Shown: piece after piece, positions 1-6,050 of the stretch
How positions within the stretch are numbered: position 1 is the stretch's first letter
Layout: every line of letters begins with the position of its first letter
Source: Deltaproteobacteria bacterium
Lineage (GTDB): Bacteria > Desulfobacterota > Desulfarculia > Adiutricales > Adiutricaceae
Assembly (NCBI GenBank): GCA_031278795.1
Contig: JAITJT010000236.1
Span: forward strand, 1-6,343
Direction: 5' to 3'
Length of the DNA: 6,343 nt
Position numbers and translations under genes: made by a program
Notes under the pieces: generated by a model
Told to the model about the DNA's origin: nothing
Seen by the model: only the letters and a program-made list of their open reading frames with translations
Databases searched by the model: none

Positions 1-255
1 TACGCCGATGACATGATCTTCTTGAAAAAAGGAAACCTGATCGCCGCGGGGAAGCTCATCGACACCCTCACCGCCCCTGTCCTAAGAGAGGTATTCGACG
101 CCGATGCCAAAGTGTCTGAAGATGATTTCACAGGTGGGCTCAGGCTATCTTTCAAGAACGCCTACATAGGACATGATAAAAATTCCCAAGACCCTTCAGG
201 CAAAGATAGCAGCGGAATGTCAAAGATCGAAAGTTTAAACAAAACCCTCAACTAA
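1..255 (+). CDS. ABC transporter ATP-binding protein, C-terminal fragment (FecE/BtuD-like importer)
   Basis: The reading frame is open from base 1, so the gene begins before the window; 84 residues and the TAA stop at 253-255 are visible. The fragment opens with Tyr-Ala-Asp-Asp-Met, then FLKKGNLIAAGK and LTAPVLREVFDADAKV. This is the usual segment just after the H-loop in ATPases of iron-siderophore, heme and cobalamin importers (family pattern: YAD..., LL-x-x-G-x-x-x-A-x-G, LT...L..VF). Walker A, Walker B and the signature motif would lie upstream and cannot be checked. The last 35 or so residues are a polar tail rich in Ser, Lys and Asp that looks non-conserved. It would power a permease in the inner membrane. 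The binding-protein gene at 2710-3696 is a plausible partner, but a 1.3-kb gap with its own promoter and riboswitch lies between them. The substrate cannot be inferred from this part. Confidence 0.8.
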   Translation, partial: YADDMIFLKKGNLIAAGKLIDTLTAPVLREVFDADAKVSEDDFTGGLRLSFKNAYIGHDKNSQDPSGKDSSGMSKIESLNKTLN

Positions 256-613
256 AATATTCCTTTATAATATTGACGTATATAGCGTTTCCATGCATTA
301 AAATTTTTCTCTCTTTCGCTCTTTTTAATCACATCTTAAAAACATACGCCATAGAGAAAATTTTAAGCTGGCTTTTTTGCGCTCTAAGGGCCTTTTCAAT
401 ACATTATAAATTTATAAATTTTACTGATAACTTATTTTTATAACCAACATTGACTTATCAAAGTAACAACTAAATTCACAATTTAATCCAAATATTATCC
501 ATACACAGCTCATTCTCGCTCACTTTATGCAAAAATAAGACAACAAAATTTTTTGTCTAAAAATGAAATTGGGCATTTAAGGAGAGGTTCATTTTCTTGA
601 AGCGCATAAATTT

Positions 614-675
614 ACTGATAAAAAAAGATTTCCCTTGCAGCAAAATAAATTCCCTACTGGCAAAAAAATTTCTCT
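614..675. repeat. Three contiguous degenerate 20-22-bp direct repeats
   Basis: The units are 614-635, 636-655 and 656-675. The first and third are most alike: both start ACTG, run through seven A residues and end in TTTCCCT or TTTCTCT; after a 2-base gap they agree at 17 of 20 positions. The middle unit keeps the A-rich core and the TTCCCT end, and agrees with the third at 13 of 20. They sit inside an AT-rich region, so part of the similarity is compositional. No function is assigned. Confidence 0.3.
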
Positions 676-718
676 AAAAAGGGGGCGTTTGAGTAGAAAA
701 TCTAAACATTTTTGTTAA

Positions 719-733
719 TGAGAACTGTTTTCA
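719..733. promoter_or_regulatory. Fur-box-like 7-1-7 inverted repeat
   Basis: TGAGAAC, one spacer base, GTTTTCA. The arms pair at six of seven positions, and the site is flanked by A on both sides. It resembles the 7-1-7 Fur operator form (TGAAAAT-N-ATTTTCA) reported for Desulfovibrio-type bacteria. No gene start lies close by: the nearest plus-strand transcription unit is the riboswitch leader, several hundred bases downstream. It may be a relic or a chance match. Confidence 0.3.
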
Positions 734-901
734 ATTACAGCTAAATATTAATAATATAAAATATTCATAAAAATAATTTTATCGCCTTTCACCACATTAG
801 CTCAAGTTAGACTTTTTACATATAACAGCTGGCGCCCGTCTCAACACGCTTTAGTTTCTCACTAAGTCAAAATATAATTTTGAAGCACCCAAAAAAAATT
901 T

Positions 902-1000
902 TCATTTCTCCTTGCTTTTTTTTTCCATTGAGTTATTATATTTTTCAGTGTACGTCGCATACAAGGATTCTGGACTCATGCCAAGCCTTTGTGTGCATCT
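902..1000 (-). pseudogene. Probable remnant of an IS3-type transposase OrfA (HTH segment)
   Basis: Read on the minus strand from 1000 to the TGA at 902-904, the frame gives RCTQRLGMSPESLYATYTEK followed by a short Lys/Glu-rich end. The core resembles the helix-turn-helix of IS3/IS911 OrfA proteins, which typically read like x-x-x-RLG-[IVM]-S-x-x-SLY-x-W-[VI]-K-x-Y; the usual Trp after SLYA is Thr here. Upstream in the same frame the peptide becomes an Ile/Tyr/Asn-rich stretch unlike a transposase, and the frame ends shortly after the HTH, so only about 25 residues are recognisable. No OrfB, terminal inverted repeats or target duplication were found. The call rests on one short motif. Confidence 0.35.
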
Positions 1001-1093
1001 TTTCTTATATGTTATGTAATTATAATATATAATAATGTTCTTCCGAAATTCAAAAAGATTAATAATTGCAAACACGATTTAGTTTACGTATTA

Positions 1094-1102
1094 TGGTATA
1101 AT
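1094..1102 (+). promoter_or_regulatory. Candidate extended -10 promoter for the riboswitch-cbiK operon
   Basis: TGGTATAAT contains a perfect TATAAT at 1097-1102 preceded by the TGn extension. No good -35 hexamer is found at 16-18 bases; TTGCAA at 1066-1071 is too far. A start near 1109 would put about 95 nucleotides ahead of the aptamer. A weaker alternative is TTGAGA at 1172-1177 with a poor -10 near 1194-1199, which would start transcription right at the aptamer's P1 helix. The choice cannot be settled from sequence. Confidence 0.4.
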
Positions 1103-1203
1103 TTCCCATTGCTCTATGGGTTGCGAAGCCGAAGCTCTTCTGAGCAAAACTTTTACGCCCTTTTTTGTAAGTTGAGATTAGACTTTCAACATTTAGCTTA
1201 AAA

Positions 1204-1384
1204 CTTTGGACGGCGCCAGTTAACATTGGCTTAATAGGGAAGACAGACAAGCTGTCACGGTACCGCCGCTGTAATCGGGGAATAGAGCTTTTTTAGGTTT
1301 AATGACCGGTCACTGTCCTTTTTGAGGGATGGGAAGGCTAAAGGCTCTGTGATGATCCGTAAGTCAGAAGACCTGCCTCCAAAC
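1204..1384 (+). ncRNA. Cobalamin (adenosylcobalamin-type) riboswitch aptamer
   Basis: All the landmark elements of the B12 element occur in order. They are AATAGGGAAG near 1233, the CCGCCGCTGTAAT block at 1263-1275, the CACTGT loop at 1311-1316, GGGAAGG at 1331-1337, GATGATCCG at 1351-1359 and the B12 box AAGTCAGAAGACCTGCC at 1361-1377. The B12 box differs from the common consensus (AGYCAGGAGACCTGCC) only by A for G in the GGAGA part. The closing P1 helix can be drawn as TTTGGA (1205-1210) with TCCAAA (1378-1383). The terminator at 1484-1513, just before cbiK, makes this a transcription-attenuation switch: bound cobalamin should shut off cbiK and the binding-protein gene behind it. Confidence 0.94.
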
Positions 1385-1442
1385 GCCACTTTTGTTGCCA
1401 CCATATGATTGTACGTATCTATACATATGTACATTAGTTTGG

Positions 1443-1475
1443 TTTATGCAAAAAGCGGCTTTTAACTCGCATAAA
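1443..1475 (+). promoter_or_regulatory. Expression-platform hairpin between aptamer and terminator
   Basis: TTTATGC (1443-1449) pairs perfectly with GCATAAA (1469-1475), and inside it AAAAG (1451-1455) can pair with CTTTT (1459-1463). Its 3' arm overlaps AACTCGCA (1464-1471), which could instead pair with TGCGGTT (1483-1489) and so occupy the 5' arm of the terminator. The two foldings are mutually exclusive, as expected for an anti-antiterminator and antiterminator. This is inferred by hand pairing only. An additional small hairpin, GTACGTAT/ATATGTAC with one G-U pair, lies at 1411-1432. Confidence 0.45.
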
Positions 1476-1483
1476 AACGGATT

Positions 1484-1513
1484 GCGGTTCCCTGTCCGGG
1501 AACCGCTTTTTTT
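1484..1513 (+). terminator. Intrinsic terminator of the cobalamin riboswitch
   Basis: A perfect 9-bp stem, GCGGTTCCC (1484-1492) with GGGAACCGC (1498-1506), closes a five-base loop and is followed directly by seven T residues (1507-1513). It lies between the aptamer and the cbiK start codon, with about 40 bases from the T-tract to the ATG, so it is the OFF state of the switch and not the end of an upstream gene. Confidence 0.92.
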
Positions 1514-1552
1514 AGGGGTTATGCCCTTTCAATATACACAAAGAGGTGTGTT

Positions 1553-2593
1553 ATGAGGAGAGATTCTAGAATGATTCCTGTTTTGTTGTCCTTCGTTTTC
1601 TTTTTGGCCTCGGTAGTGGCGATTCAGCTATGCCTGACCACGGATGCCTCAGCCTATGAAAGAAAACCTCAGAAGCCAGCCATCGTCCTGGCGGCTTTCG
1701 GTACAACTGAAGTGCCGGCCCTGCCCGCTATATTGAACACCATAAAGCGGGTGAGAGACGCTTTCCCCGACTACGATGTGCATATAGCTTTCACATCCAA
1801 CCAGATCAGGGATACCTGGCATCAAAGGTCCACTGATGACAGCTTCAAGAAAGCGAATCCTGACATTCCAGACGAAATCTACAACGTCAAGAACGCCCTG
1901 GCTGTTCTCGCCGACATCCAAGATCTAGGCCCCCGCCTGATCATAGTTCAGTCCCTCCATTTCGCCGATGGCGAGGAGTACACTGACCTTGCCGGATTGG
2001 TTAAGGCTCTGAGCGGCTACAACACCATGAAGGCGGTCCTGAAGCCCTTCCCCTGGATAGCCCTCGGCGTCCCGGCCCTTGGGACTGGTGACGGCCAGCC
2101 GGCCTACATCGATGTGGCGGTTAAGGCCCTTGAGCCCTATGTCACTGAGGCCAAGAACGCCAATGCCAACCTGGTTTTCATGGGCCATGGAAATGAGAAT
2201 CTGACTCAGAAAATCTACGCCAAGCTGCAGGCTGCCCTCAGGAAGGCCTACAACAACAACATCTACATTGGCGCAGTTGAGGCTGAGCCGCATGCTGACG
2301 GCATCATCGCCGAGATCCAGAAGGTACCGGACGCTCCCAAGAGCATCCTGGTGGCGCCTCTCATGCTGGTCGCGGGCGACCACGCCAGAAATGACATGTC
2401 CGGCCCGGATCCTAAGAGCTGGACAAGCCAGTTCACCGCCGCGGGCTTCACGGCCACCCCGAAACTTCAGGGTCTAGGGCAGCTGGATACCTGGGTAGAC
2501 ATCTTCGTGAGCCACATCAAGGCCGTCGAGCCCGAGGTCAAGGCCCAGCAGGCCAAAGACGAGGCTGCCGCGGCCGCTCCGGCCAAGAAGTAA
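1553..2593 (+). CDS. cbiK: Exported sirohydrochlorin cobaltochelatase CbiK (periplasmic type)
   Basis: CbiK inserts Co2+ into sirohydrochlorin in the anaerobic B12 pathway. The 346-residue product has the family's conserved pieces: LAAFGTT (46-52), AFTSNQIR (79-86), VQSLHFADGEEY (132-143), MGHG (210-213), GAVEAEP (240-246) and LMLVAGDHARNDM (270-282). His212, Glu243 and His277 align with the metal-binding His/Glu/His set of Salmonella CbiK (His145, Glu175, His207). Unlike the cytoplasmic enzyme, it starts with a signal peptide: basic n-region (RR...R), hydrophobic core 8-28 and a likely cleavage after Ala-Ser-Ala at 34. This matches Desulfovibrio CbiKP. The C-terminus (325-346) is an Ala/Lys/Glu-rich tail. 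The ATG at 1553 follows AAGAGGTG at 1541-1548; an ATG at codon 7 has GAGGAG ahead of it but would remove the basic n-region, so 1553 is preferred. It is controlled by the upstream cobalamin riboswitch. Heme binding, reported for CbiKP, cannot be judged here. Confidence 0.93.
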   Translation: MRRDSRMIPVLLSFVFFLASVVAIQLCLTTDASAYERKPQKPAIVLAAFGTTEVPALPAILNTIKRVRDAFPDYDVHIAFTSNQIRDTWHQRSTDDSFKKANPDIPDEIYNVKNALAVLADIQDLGPRLIIVQSLHFADGEEYTDLAGLVKALSGYNTMKAVLKPFPWIALGVPALGTGDGQPAYIDVAVKALEPYVTEAKNANANLVFMGHGNENLTQKIYAKLQAALRKAYNNNIYIGAVEAEPHADGIIAEIQKVPDAPKSILVAPLMLVAGDHARNDMSGPDPKSWTSQFTAAGFTATPKLQGLGQLDTWVDIFVSHIKAVEPEVKAQQAKDEAAAAAPAKK

Positions 2594-2652
2594 GGTAGCG
2601 CCTTCACAAAGTCTCTACTTTACCTGTTCAATTTTTTTGTATTTTAACTTCC

Positions 2653-2692
2653 AGATCCTGCCAGGAGGGCTAAAAGCCCTCCTGCAGGGTCT
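2653..2692 (+). promoter_or_regulatory. Long intercistronic hairpin between cbiK and the binding-protein gene
   Basis: CAGGAGGGC (2662-2670) pairs perfectly with GCCCTCCTG (2676-2684) around the loop TAAAA. The stem continues with AGATCCTG (2653-2660) against CAGGGTCT (2685-2692), including one T-G pair, after a single bulged C at 2661. That gives 17 base pairs. The 3' side reads ACTTATTT, not a real T-tract, so it is a poor terminator; it may be a partial terminator or an mRNA-processing/stability element between the two cistrons. It ends only 17 bases before the next ATG. Confidence 0.6.
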
Positions 2693-2709
2693 ACTTATTT
2701 GAAATAGCC

Positions 2710-3696
2710 ATGAAAAAAAATATAAATTCCCCCAAAACTTTCCCTCTAAATTTTCTCCACGCAAGTCCATGCGTGTTTCTAATGTTACTTTCCATCTTTG
2801 GGGCCTATGTTTTGACCCAGCTCGCGCTCTCTAGCCCGCTTATGGCCCAAGATGTCAAACCCAGGATAATAAGCCTCTACGCCGCCCACACCGAGATAGT
2901 CCTGAGGGTGGGCGCCAGGGCAAACTTGGTGGGCATTTCCGAGCAAGAGACCTATGAAGGCCCTGAGACACAAGGTTGGAACAGGCCCCCGGTATTTTCC
3001 GTGGGAGATGATGTGGAGAAGTTCTTGGCCGCTGAACCGGATATCATACTCATCCGTCCCCAACACCTGGGCTCGGCCGCCGGGCTCTTTGAGTCGCTCA
3101 CCAACGCCGGAATACAGATCTGGGTGAAGCAGATACTCCACTCTGAGGATCTATATAACTACTGGCTGGAGGTGGGAAAACTCTGCGGAAAGGAAACAGA
3201 GGCCCAGAAGGTGGTGGATGATTTTAAAAAGGCCCTGGCCCCCTATGAGGCGAGAACCGCCACCAGGACAAAAAAACCAGGGGTCTTTTTTGAGTCGGTC
3301 CACAAGGAGGTAAAGACCTTCACGCCCGACTCCATACCCATCTGGGTGGTAACGGTCTCAGGCGGAGTAAACATCGCGACCGACGCCCTGCCCGCCAGGG
3401 CGGGCCTGGTGGTGGCCGACTACGGCCCGGAAAAGCTCCTGGCCAAGGCCTCGGAGATTGACGTCTTCCTCTCCCAGGAAGGCCCCATGAACCGCATCCC
3501 CTTGGACGTGATTAAAAACCGGGATATCTACAAGGTTCTTCCAGCGGTGAAAAATGGAAGGGTCTACAAGGTTCCGGAAGACCTCATATCTAGGCCCACC
3601 CCCAGCCTCATAGAAGGGGTGGCGCTTTTGGAAAATATCTTCTACCCCGAGGACCAACAGGCAAAGGGGGAGAGCGCCCCGGAAAAAGCGAAATAG
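2710..3696 (+). CDS. Periplasmic substrate-binding protein of a BtuF/FepB-like ABC importer
   Basis: The 328-residue product has an N-terminal signal sequence: Lys-Lys at 2-3, hydrophobic segment about 20-40 and probable cleavage after Ala46 in SPLMA-QD. The mature part fits the class III (Peripl_BP_2, TroA-like) fold. The N-lobe begins RIISLYAAHTEIVLRVGA (52-69) followed by LVGIS, as in BtuF and FepB. FSVGDDVEKFLAAEPDIILI (96-115) is the second hallmark. The C-lobe includes GGVNIA (218-223) and a stretch ending NGRVYKVPEDLISRP (282-296). It would capture a metal-chelate or corrinoid in the periplasm and pass it to a permease; the ligand cannot be read from sequence. It lies 116 bases after cbiK, probably in the same riboswitch-controlled transcript. 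No Shine-Dalgarno sequence is visible before the ATG. The next in-frame ATG (codon 25) would cut into the signal peptide, and a stop at 2671-2673 excludes a longer form. A heme or ferric-siderophore binding role is possible. Confidence 0.86.
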   Translation: MKKNINSPKTFPLNFLHASPCVFLMLLSIFGAYVLTQLALSSPLMAQDVKPRIISLYAAHTEIVLRVGARANLVGISEQETYEGPETQGWNRPPVFSVGDDVEKFLAAEPDIILIRPQHLGSAAGLFESLTNAGIQIWVKQILHSEDLYNYWLEVGKLCGKETEAQKVVDDFKKALAPYEARTATRTKKPGVFFESVHKEVKTFTPDSIPIWVVTVSGGVNIATDALPARAGLVVADYGPEKLLAKASEIDVFLSQEGPMNRIPLDVIKNRDIYKVLPAVKNGRVYKVPEDLISRPTPSLIEGVALLENIFYPEDQQAKGESAPEKAK

Positions 3697-3722
3697 CTTA
3701 GCTCTTAGGCCTCAAAGCGAAA

Positions 3723-3752
3723 GCCCTGGATCCAAAGTTTGGGATCCAGGGC
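3723..3752. terminator. Hairpin between convergent genes, possible bidirectional terminator
   Basis: GCCCTGGATCC (3723-3733) and GGATCCAGGGC (3742-3752) form a perfect 11-bp GC-rich stem with an 8-base loop. It is 26 bases after the stop of the binding-protein gene and 114 bases beyond the stop of the chemoreceptor gene on the other strand. Neither side has a solid T-tract (GATAGGGA on plus; TTTCGCTTTG on minus), so termination efficiency is uncertain. The rest of the 170-base gap shows nothing else. Confidence 0.55.
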
Positions 3753-3866
3753 GATAGGGACAAATATCCTCATTTATCTTAAAAACCTACCAGAACAAAT
3801 CCTCCCGCATTCTCAATCCAAGCAAAGCAATCCAGAAAATAATTCCCTCAGATTAGCTCCAGGGCC

Positions 3867-5711
3867 TTAGGCGGCCTTACCCGTGGCGTTGCCATTGCAG
3901 AGTTTCTCCAGGCTCATGACGTTATCCGAGAGCAGTTCCGCCTGTTGTTTCAAATTGGTGGCGGACGAGGCGGTTTGCTCGGAGGATGCGGCATTGGACT
4001 GGGTGACCTTGTCCATCTGCATCATAGCCTTGGATATCTGGTCAATCCCCTGGGTCTGCTCTTTGGAGGCCTCGGCCACCTCGGCTATGAGCTGGGCCGT
4101 TTTATTCACGTCCCTAGCTACTCTTCCGAACATCTCAGAGGCTGATTTGACCAAAGATGAGCCCACGTGGATATTGGAGGTCGTCTCCTCGATTAAGCCA
4201 GAGGTGTTTTTGGCCGCCTCGGCGCTTCTGATGGCCAGGTTTCTCACCTCATCAGCGACCACCGCGAATCCTGCTCCGGCCTCCCCGGCCCTCGCCGCCT
4301 CAACAGCCGCGTTCAGGGCTAAAAGATTGGTCTGAAAGGCTATCTCATCGATTGTCTTGATGATCTTTCCTATTTCATTGCCGGATACCGCGATATGCTC
4401 CATGGCGTCGCTTACCTTCTCCATGGCGGTGGCGGAGCTCGCGACCGAATCGTTGGTCTCGACCACCAGGTTATTGGCTTCGAACGCGTTATCTGAGTTT
4501 CTCTTGGTCATGGAGGTGAGCTGTTCCAAGCTGGCGCTGGTCTGTTCCAGAGAGGCGGCATTCTCGGTGGCGCCCTCCGCCAGGGCGTTGGAGGCCGAGT
4601 TGAGCTCGGTTGATGCGTTATCCACCTGCATGGCGCCCTCGGCCAGAGCGTCCACTATCGTATTTAACGGCCCCAAAATGCTCTTAGTTATAAAGATGGC
4701 CATGATAATTGATAGTACAAGACCTAAAATGCTTCCGGTAATCATGAGAATCCAGCTTTCTTGCACAAGCTTCAAGGTGGATGCGCTGAACATGTTGTTG
4801 ACTTTTGTCATAGTTTCCGAAAGAGTCTTTAGCGCGCTAAGGGAGCTCTCTCGATCTTTTACCCGATTTTCCTTGTTGGTCACAAGTAAGCCTGAGAAAC
4901 GTTTGAGATCCTGAAGTGGCGTTATACAGTCTCGCGCGGATGTGAGCAAGTTAGTCATCTGATCCTTTTCTAGAAATTTAGGATCATTTACTAGATTTGA
5001 CGCCACGGATATTATGCCGTTAAGATACTCTATAGCCTCATCAAACTTTACCACATCCTTCTTGAAGAATCCCTCAACCATCGCGTTGTAAAACTTAAAA
5101 GCCAAATTTTCCAATTGGAAACTGACTTCTAGTTCATCAATTTTTTGGTAAAACATCTCGGCGGAATCCGAATCGGAAACATTGGTTTTGACCTTGTTTT
5201 TCACATATTTTTGATAGTTATCAACGGTTTTGATAAAAATATCAAAGAATTGAGTCGCATCGACTCTCCCCTTCTGCAGCCCATCCATTATCGCTGGCAG
5301 TTTATCAACAGCGGCTTCATATAAAGCATAAGATGCTTCCGCGTCAGCAAGTAATTTAAGAATGTTTGGCTGCCTATCCAAAACATACGGATCATTTAAA
5401 CCGGTTTTAAGGGCATTGAGATAATTGATATTGGTATCTTTTGCCTTTGACCTCTCATCCAAGTACTTCTGCTCGTAGGAGTATCCATATTCCGCCACAG
5501 AAATGCCTTCGTATGTGACGCTCACAAGCAACAAAGACACTATGTCGTTGTTATAAACTATCTTTTCCTTCAAAACTGTAGTTTGAGTTTTAACTTCTGA
5601 AAGGAAAAATACAATAACTCCGCATATGACTAAAAAAATTGCACAAACCGAAAGAAAACCAAGAAAAATTCTATATTTCATTTGCATAATTGAGTCCATC
5701 GTTAAAGGCAC
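3867..5711 (-). CDS. Methyl-accepting chemotaxis protein (transmembrane chemoreceptor)
   Basis: It senses a periplasmic signal and controls CheA/CheW. In numbering from the GTG at 5711 (614 residues), TM1 is about 14-37, a periplasmic region runs 38-318 and TM2 319-342. The cytoplasmic coiled-coil hairpin has its tip at 456-490 ([19 protein letters not shown], then [12 protein letters not shown]), the near-invariant CheA/CheW-binding sequence. Likely methylation pairs are Glu389-Gln390 (ASLEQTSAS) and Glu578-Gln579 (ASSEQTASS). The sensor region of about 280 residues looks all-helical, so a four-helix-bundle or helical-bimodular domain is likely; its ligand is unknown. After TM2 only the first HAMP helix ([17 protein letters not shown]) is recognisable before the signalling helix. 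No C-terminal NWETF-type CheR tether is present. The start is uncertain: GTG at 5711 and ATGs at 5699, 5687 and 5681 are in frame, none with a good Shine-Dalgarno. The ATG at 5681 gives the typical MKYRIFLGF beginning and is my preferred real start. The gene is convergent to the transport operon. Confidence 0.95.
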   Translation of the reverse strand: MPLTMDSIMQMKYRIFLGFLSVCAIFLVICGVIVFFLSEVKTQTTVLKEKIVYNNDIVSLLLVSVTYEGISVAEYGYSYEQKYLDERSKAKDTNINYLNALKTGLNDPYVLDRQPNILKLLADAEASYALYEAAVDKLPAIMDGLQKGRVDATQFFDIFIKTVDNYQKYVKNKVKTNVSDSDSAEMFYQKIDELEVSFQLENLAFKFYNAMVEGFFKKDVVKFDEAIEYLNGIISVASNLVNDPKFLEKDQMTNLLTSARDCITPLQDLKRFSGLLVTNKENRVKDRESSLSALKTLSETMTKVNNMFSASTLKLVQESWILMITGSILGLVLSIIMAIFITKSILGPLNTIVDALAEGAMQVDNASTELNSASNALAEGATENAASLEQTSASLEQLTSMTKRNSDNAFEANNLVVETNDSVASSATAMEKVSDAMEHIAVSGNEIGKIIKTIDEIAFQTNLLALNAAVEAARAGEAGAGFAVVADEVRNLAIRSAEAAKNTSGLIEETTSNIHVGSSLVKSASEMFGRVARDVNKTAQLIAEVAEASKEQTQGIDQISKAMMQMDKVTQSNAASSEQTASSATNLKQQAELLSDNVMSLEKLCNGNATGKAA

Positions 5712-5733
5712 AAGCCGGTATAAAAAATGATTT

Positions 5734-5751
5734 TAAACAATAAAATGTTTA
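5734..5751. promoter_or_regulatory. 18-bp dyad near the chemoreceptor start
   Basis: TAAACA (5734-5739), six bases, TGTTTA (5746-5751) is a perfect inverted repeat. It lies 23-40 bases upstream of the GTG and 53-70 upstream of the preferred ATG at 5681, where an operator or the promoter itself would be expected. No protein family can be named from it, and the DNA around it is AT-rich. Confidence 0.25.
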
Positions 5752-5842
5752 GCATCATCTTTTCGGCAACTACCAAGGGAAACATCAGGCCCAGTAAGAT
5801 GCCGTAAAAAATTAAATGAAAAAAGTCCCTAAATAATTTTAG

Positions 5843-5877
5843 AATATCAAAAAAACATAAGGCATTTGATATTTTTT
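5843..5877 (+). terminator. AT-rich hairpin with T-run (weak terminator or palindrome)
   Basis: AATATCAAA (5843-5851) and TTTGATATT (5865-5873) pair perfectly over 9 bp with a 13-base loop, and the T-run reaches 5877. The stem has only one G-C pair, and no plus-strand gene ends here, so a true terminator is doubtful; it could equally be a binding palindrome upstream of the chemoreceptor. Confidence 0.2.
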
Positions 5878-6027
5878 CGCGATCGCCTTTGTTATTTTTT
5901 CGACAATTCTAAATTTGGCGGTTCTTATACAATGCAGGATTATTACTGCAAAACCACCTTGAAAAAAGTATAGCATTAAATTTGGTTTTATTACAAAATA
6001 TTTCAAAATTTTTATTATATAAACATA

Positions 6028-6041
6028 TTGATCACGATCAA
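6028..6041. promoter_or_regulatory. Perfect FNR-consensus site (CRP/FNR-family operator)
   Basis: TTGATCACGATCAA matches TTGAT-N4-ATCAA at every defined base, and the dyad extends one more base each side to arms of 7 bp (6027-6033 and 6036-6042). FNR-family regulators use this operator in anaerobic gene control. It lies about 320-350 bases upstream of the chemoreceptor start and just before a plus-strand promoter-like element, so the more likely target is to the right. Confidence 0.5.
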
Positions 6042-6050
6042 TTTATTTTT

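Larger units (their letters stand above)
256..1093. other. AT-rich intergenic region without an intact gene
   Basis: About 840 bases with strikingly lower GC than the flanking genes. I see no open frame with protein-like composition and no convincing terminator for the upstream ATPase gene. Contents I can point to are a degenerate tandem repeat at 614-675, a Fur-box-like dyad at 719-733 and a short minus-strand stretch at 902-1000 that resembles the helix-turn-helix of an IS3-type OrfA. Short AT inverted repeats are frequent (for example AGACAA at 538-543 with TTGTCT at 553-558) but expected by chance in such DNA. The region looks like decayed former coding or mobile DNA. Confidence 0.6.

Noticed and set aside
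256..420. Possible terminator of the ATPase gene (AATATT repeats near 256-270; AAGCTGGCTTTTTT near 366-379)
   Set aside because: The stems are too short or AT-only, and the second leaves a two-base loop, so neither is a credible intrinsic terminator.
989..1201. Plus-strand open frame of 70 codons
   Set aside because: Its composition is that of AT-rich non-coding DNA, it runs across the promoter region up to the riboswitch, and the opposite strand there shows the better (transposase-like) signal.
1059..1250. Minus-strand open frame of 63 codons overlapping the riboswitch
   Set aside because: It is antisense to the aptamer's 5' part and has no ribosome-binding site or recognisable motif.
1649..2477. 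Several alternative-frame open stretches within cbiK
   Set aside because: They overlap the recognised chelatase frame and show no family features.
3883..4914. Plus-strand open frames (150 and 185 codons) opposite the chemoreceptor gene
   Set aside because: They are antisense shadows of a strongly conserved coding sequence, a common effect of its biased codon use.
5760..5767. GCCGAAAA on the minus strand, similar to the -10 of flagellar sigma-28 promoters, upstream of the chemoreceptor
   Set aside because: No TAAAG-like -35 element is found at the required spacing, so the match is probably chance.
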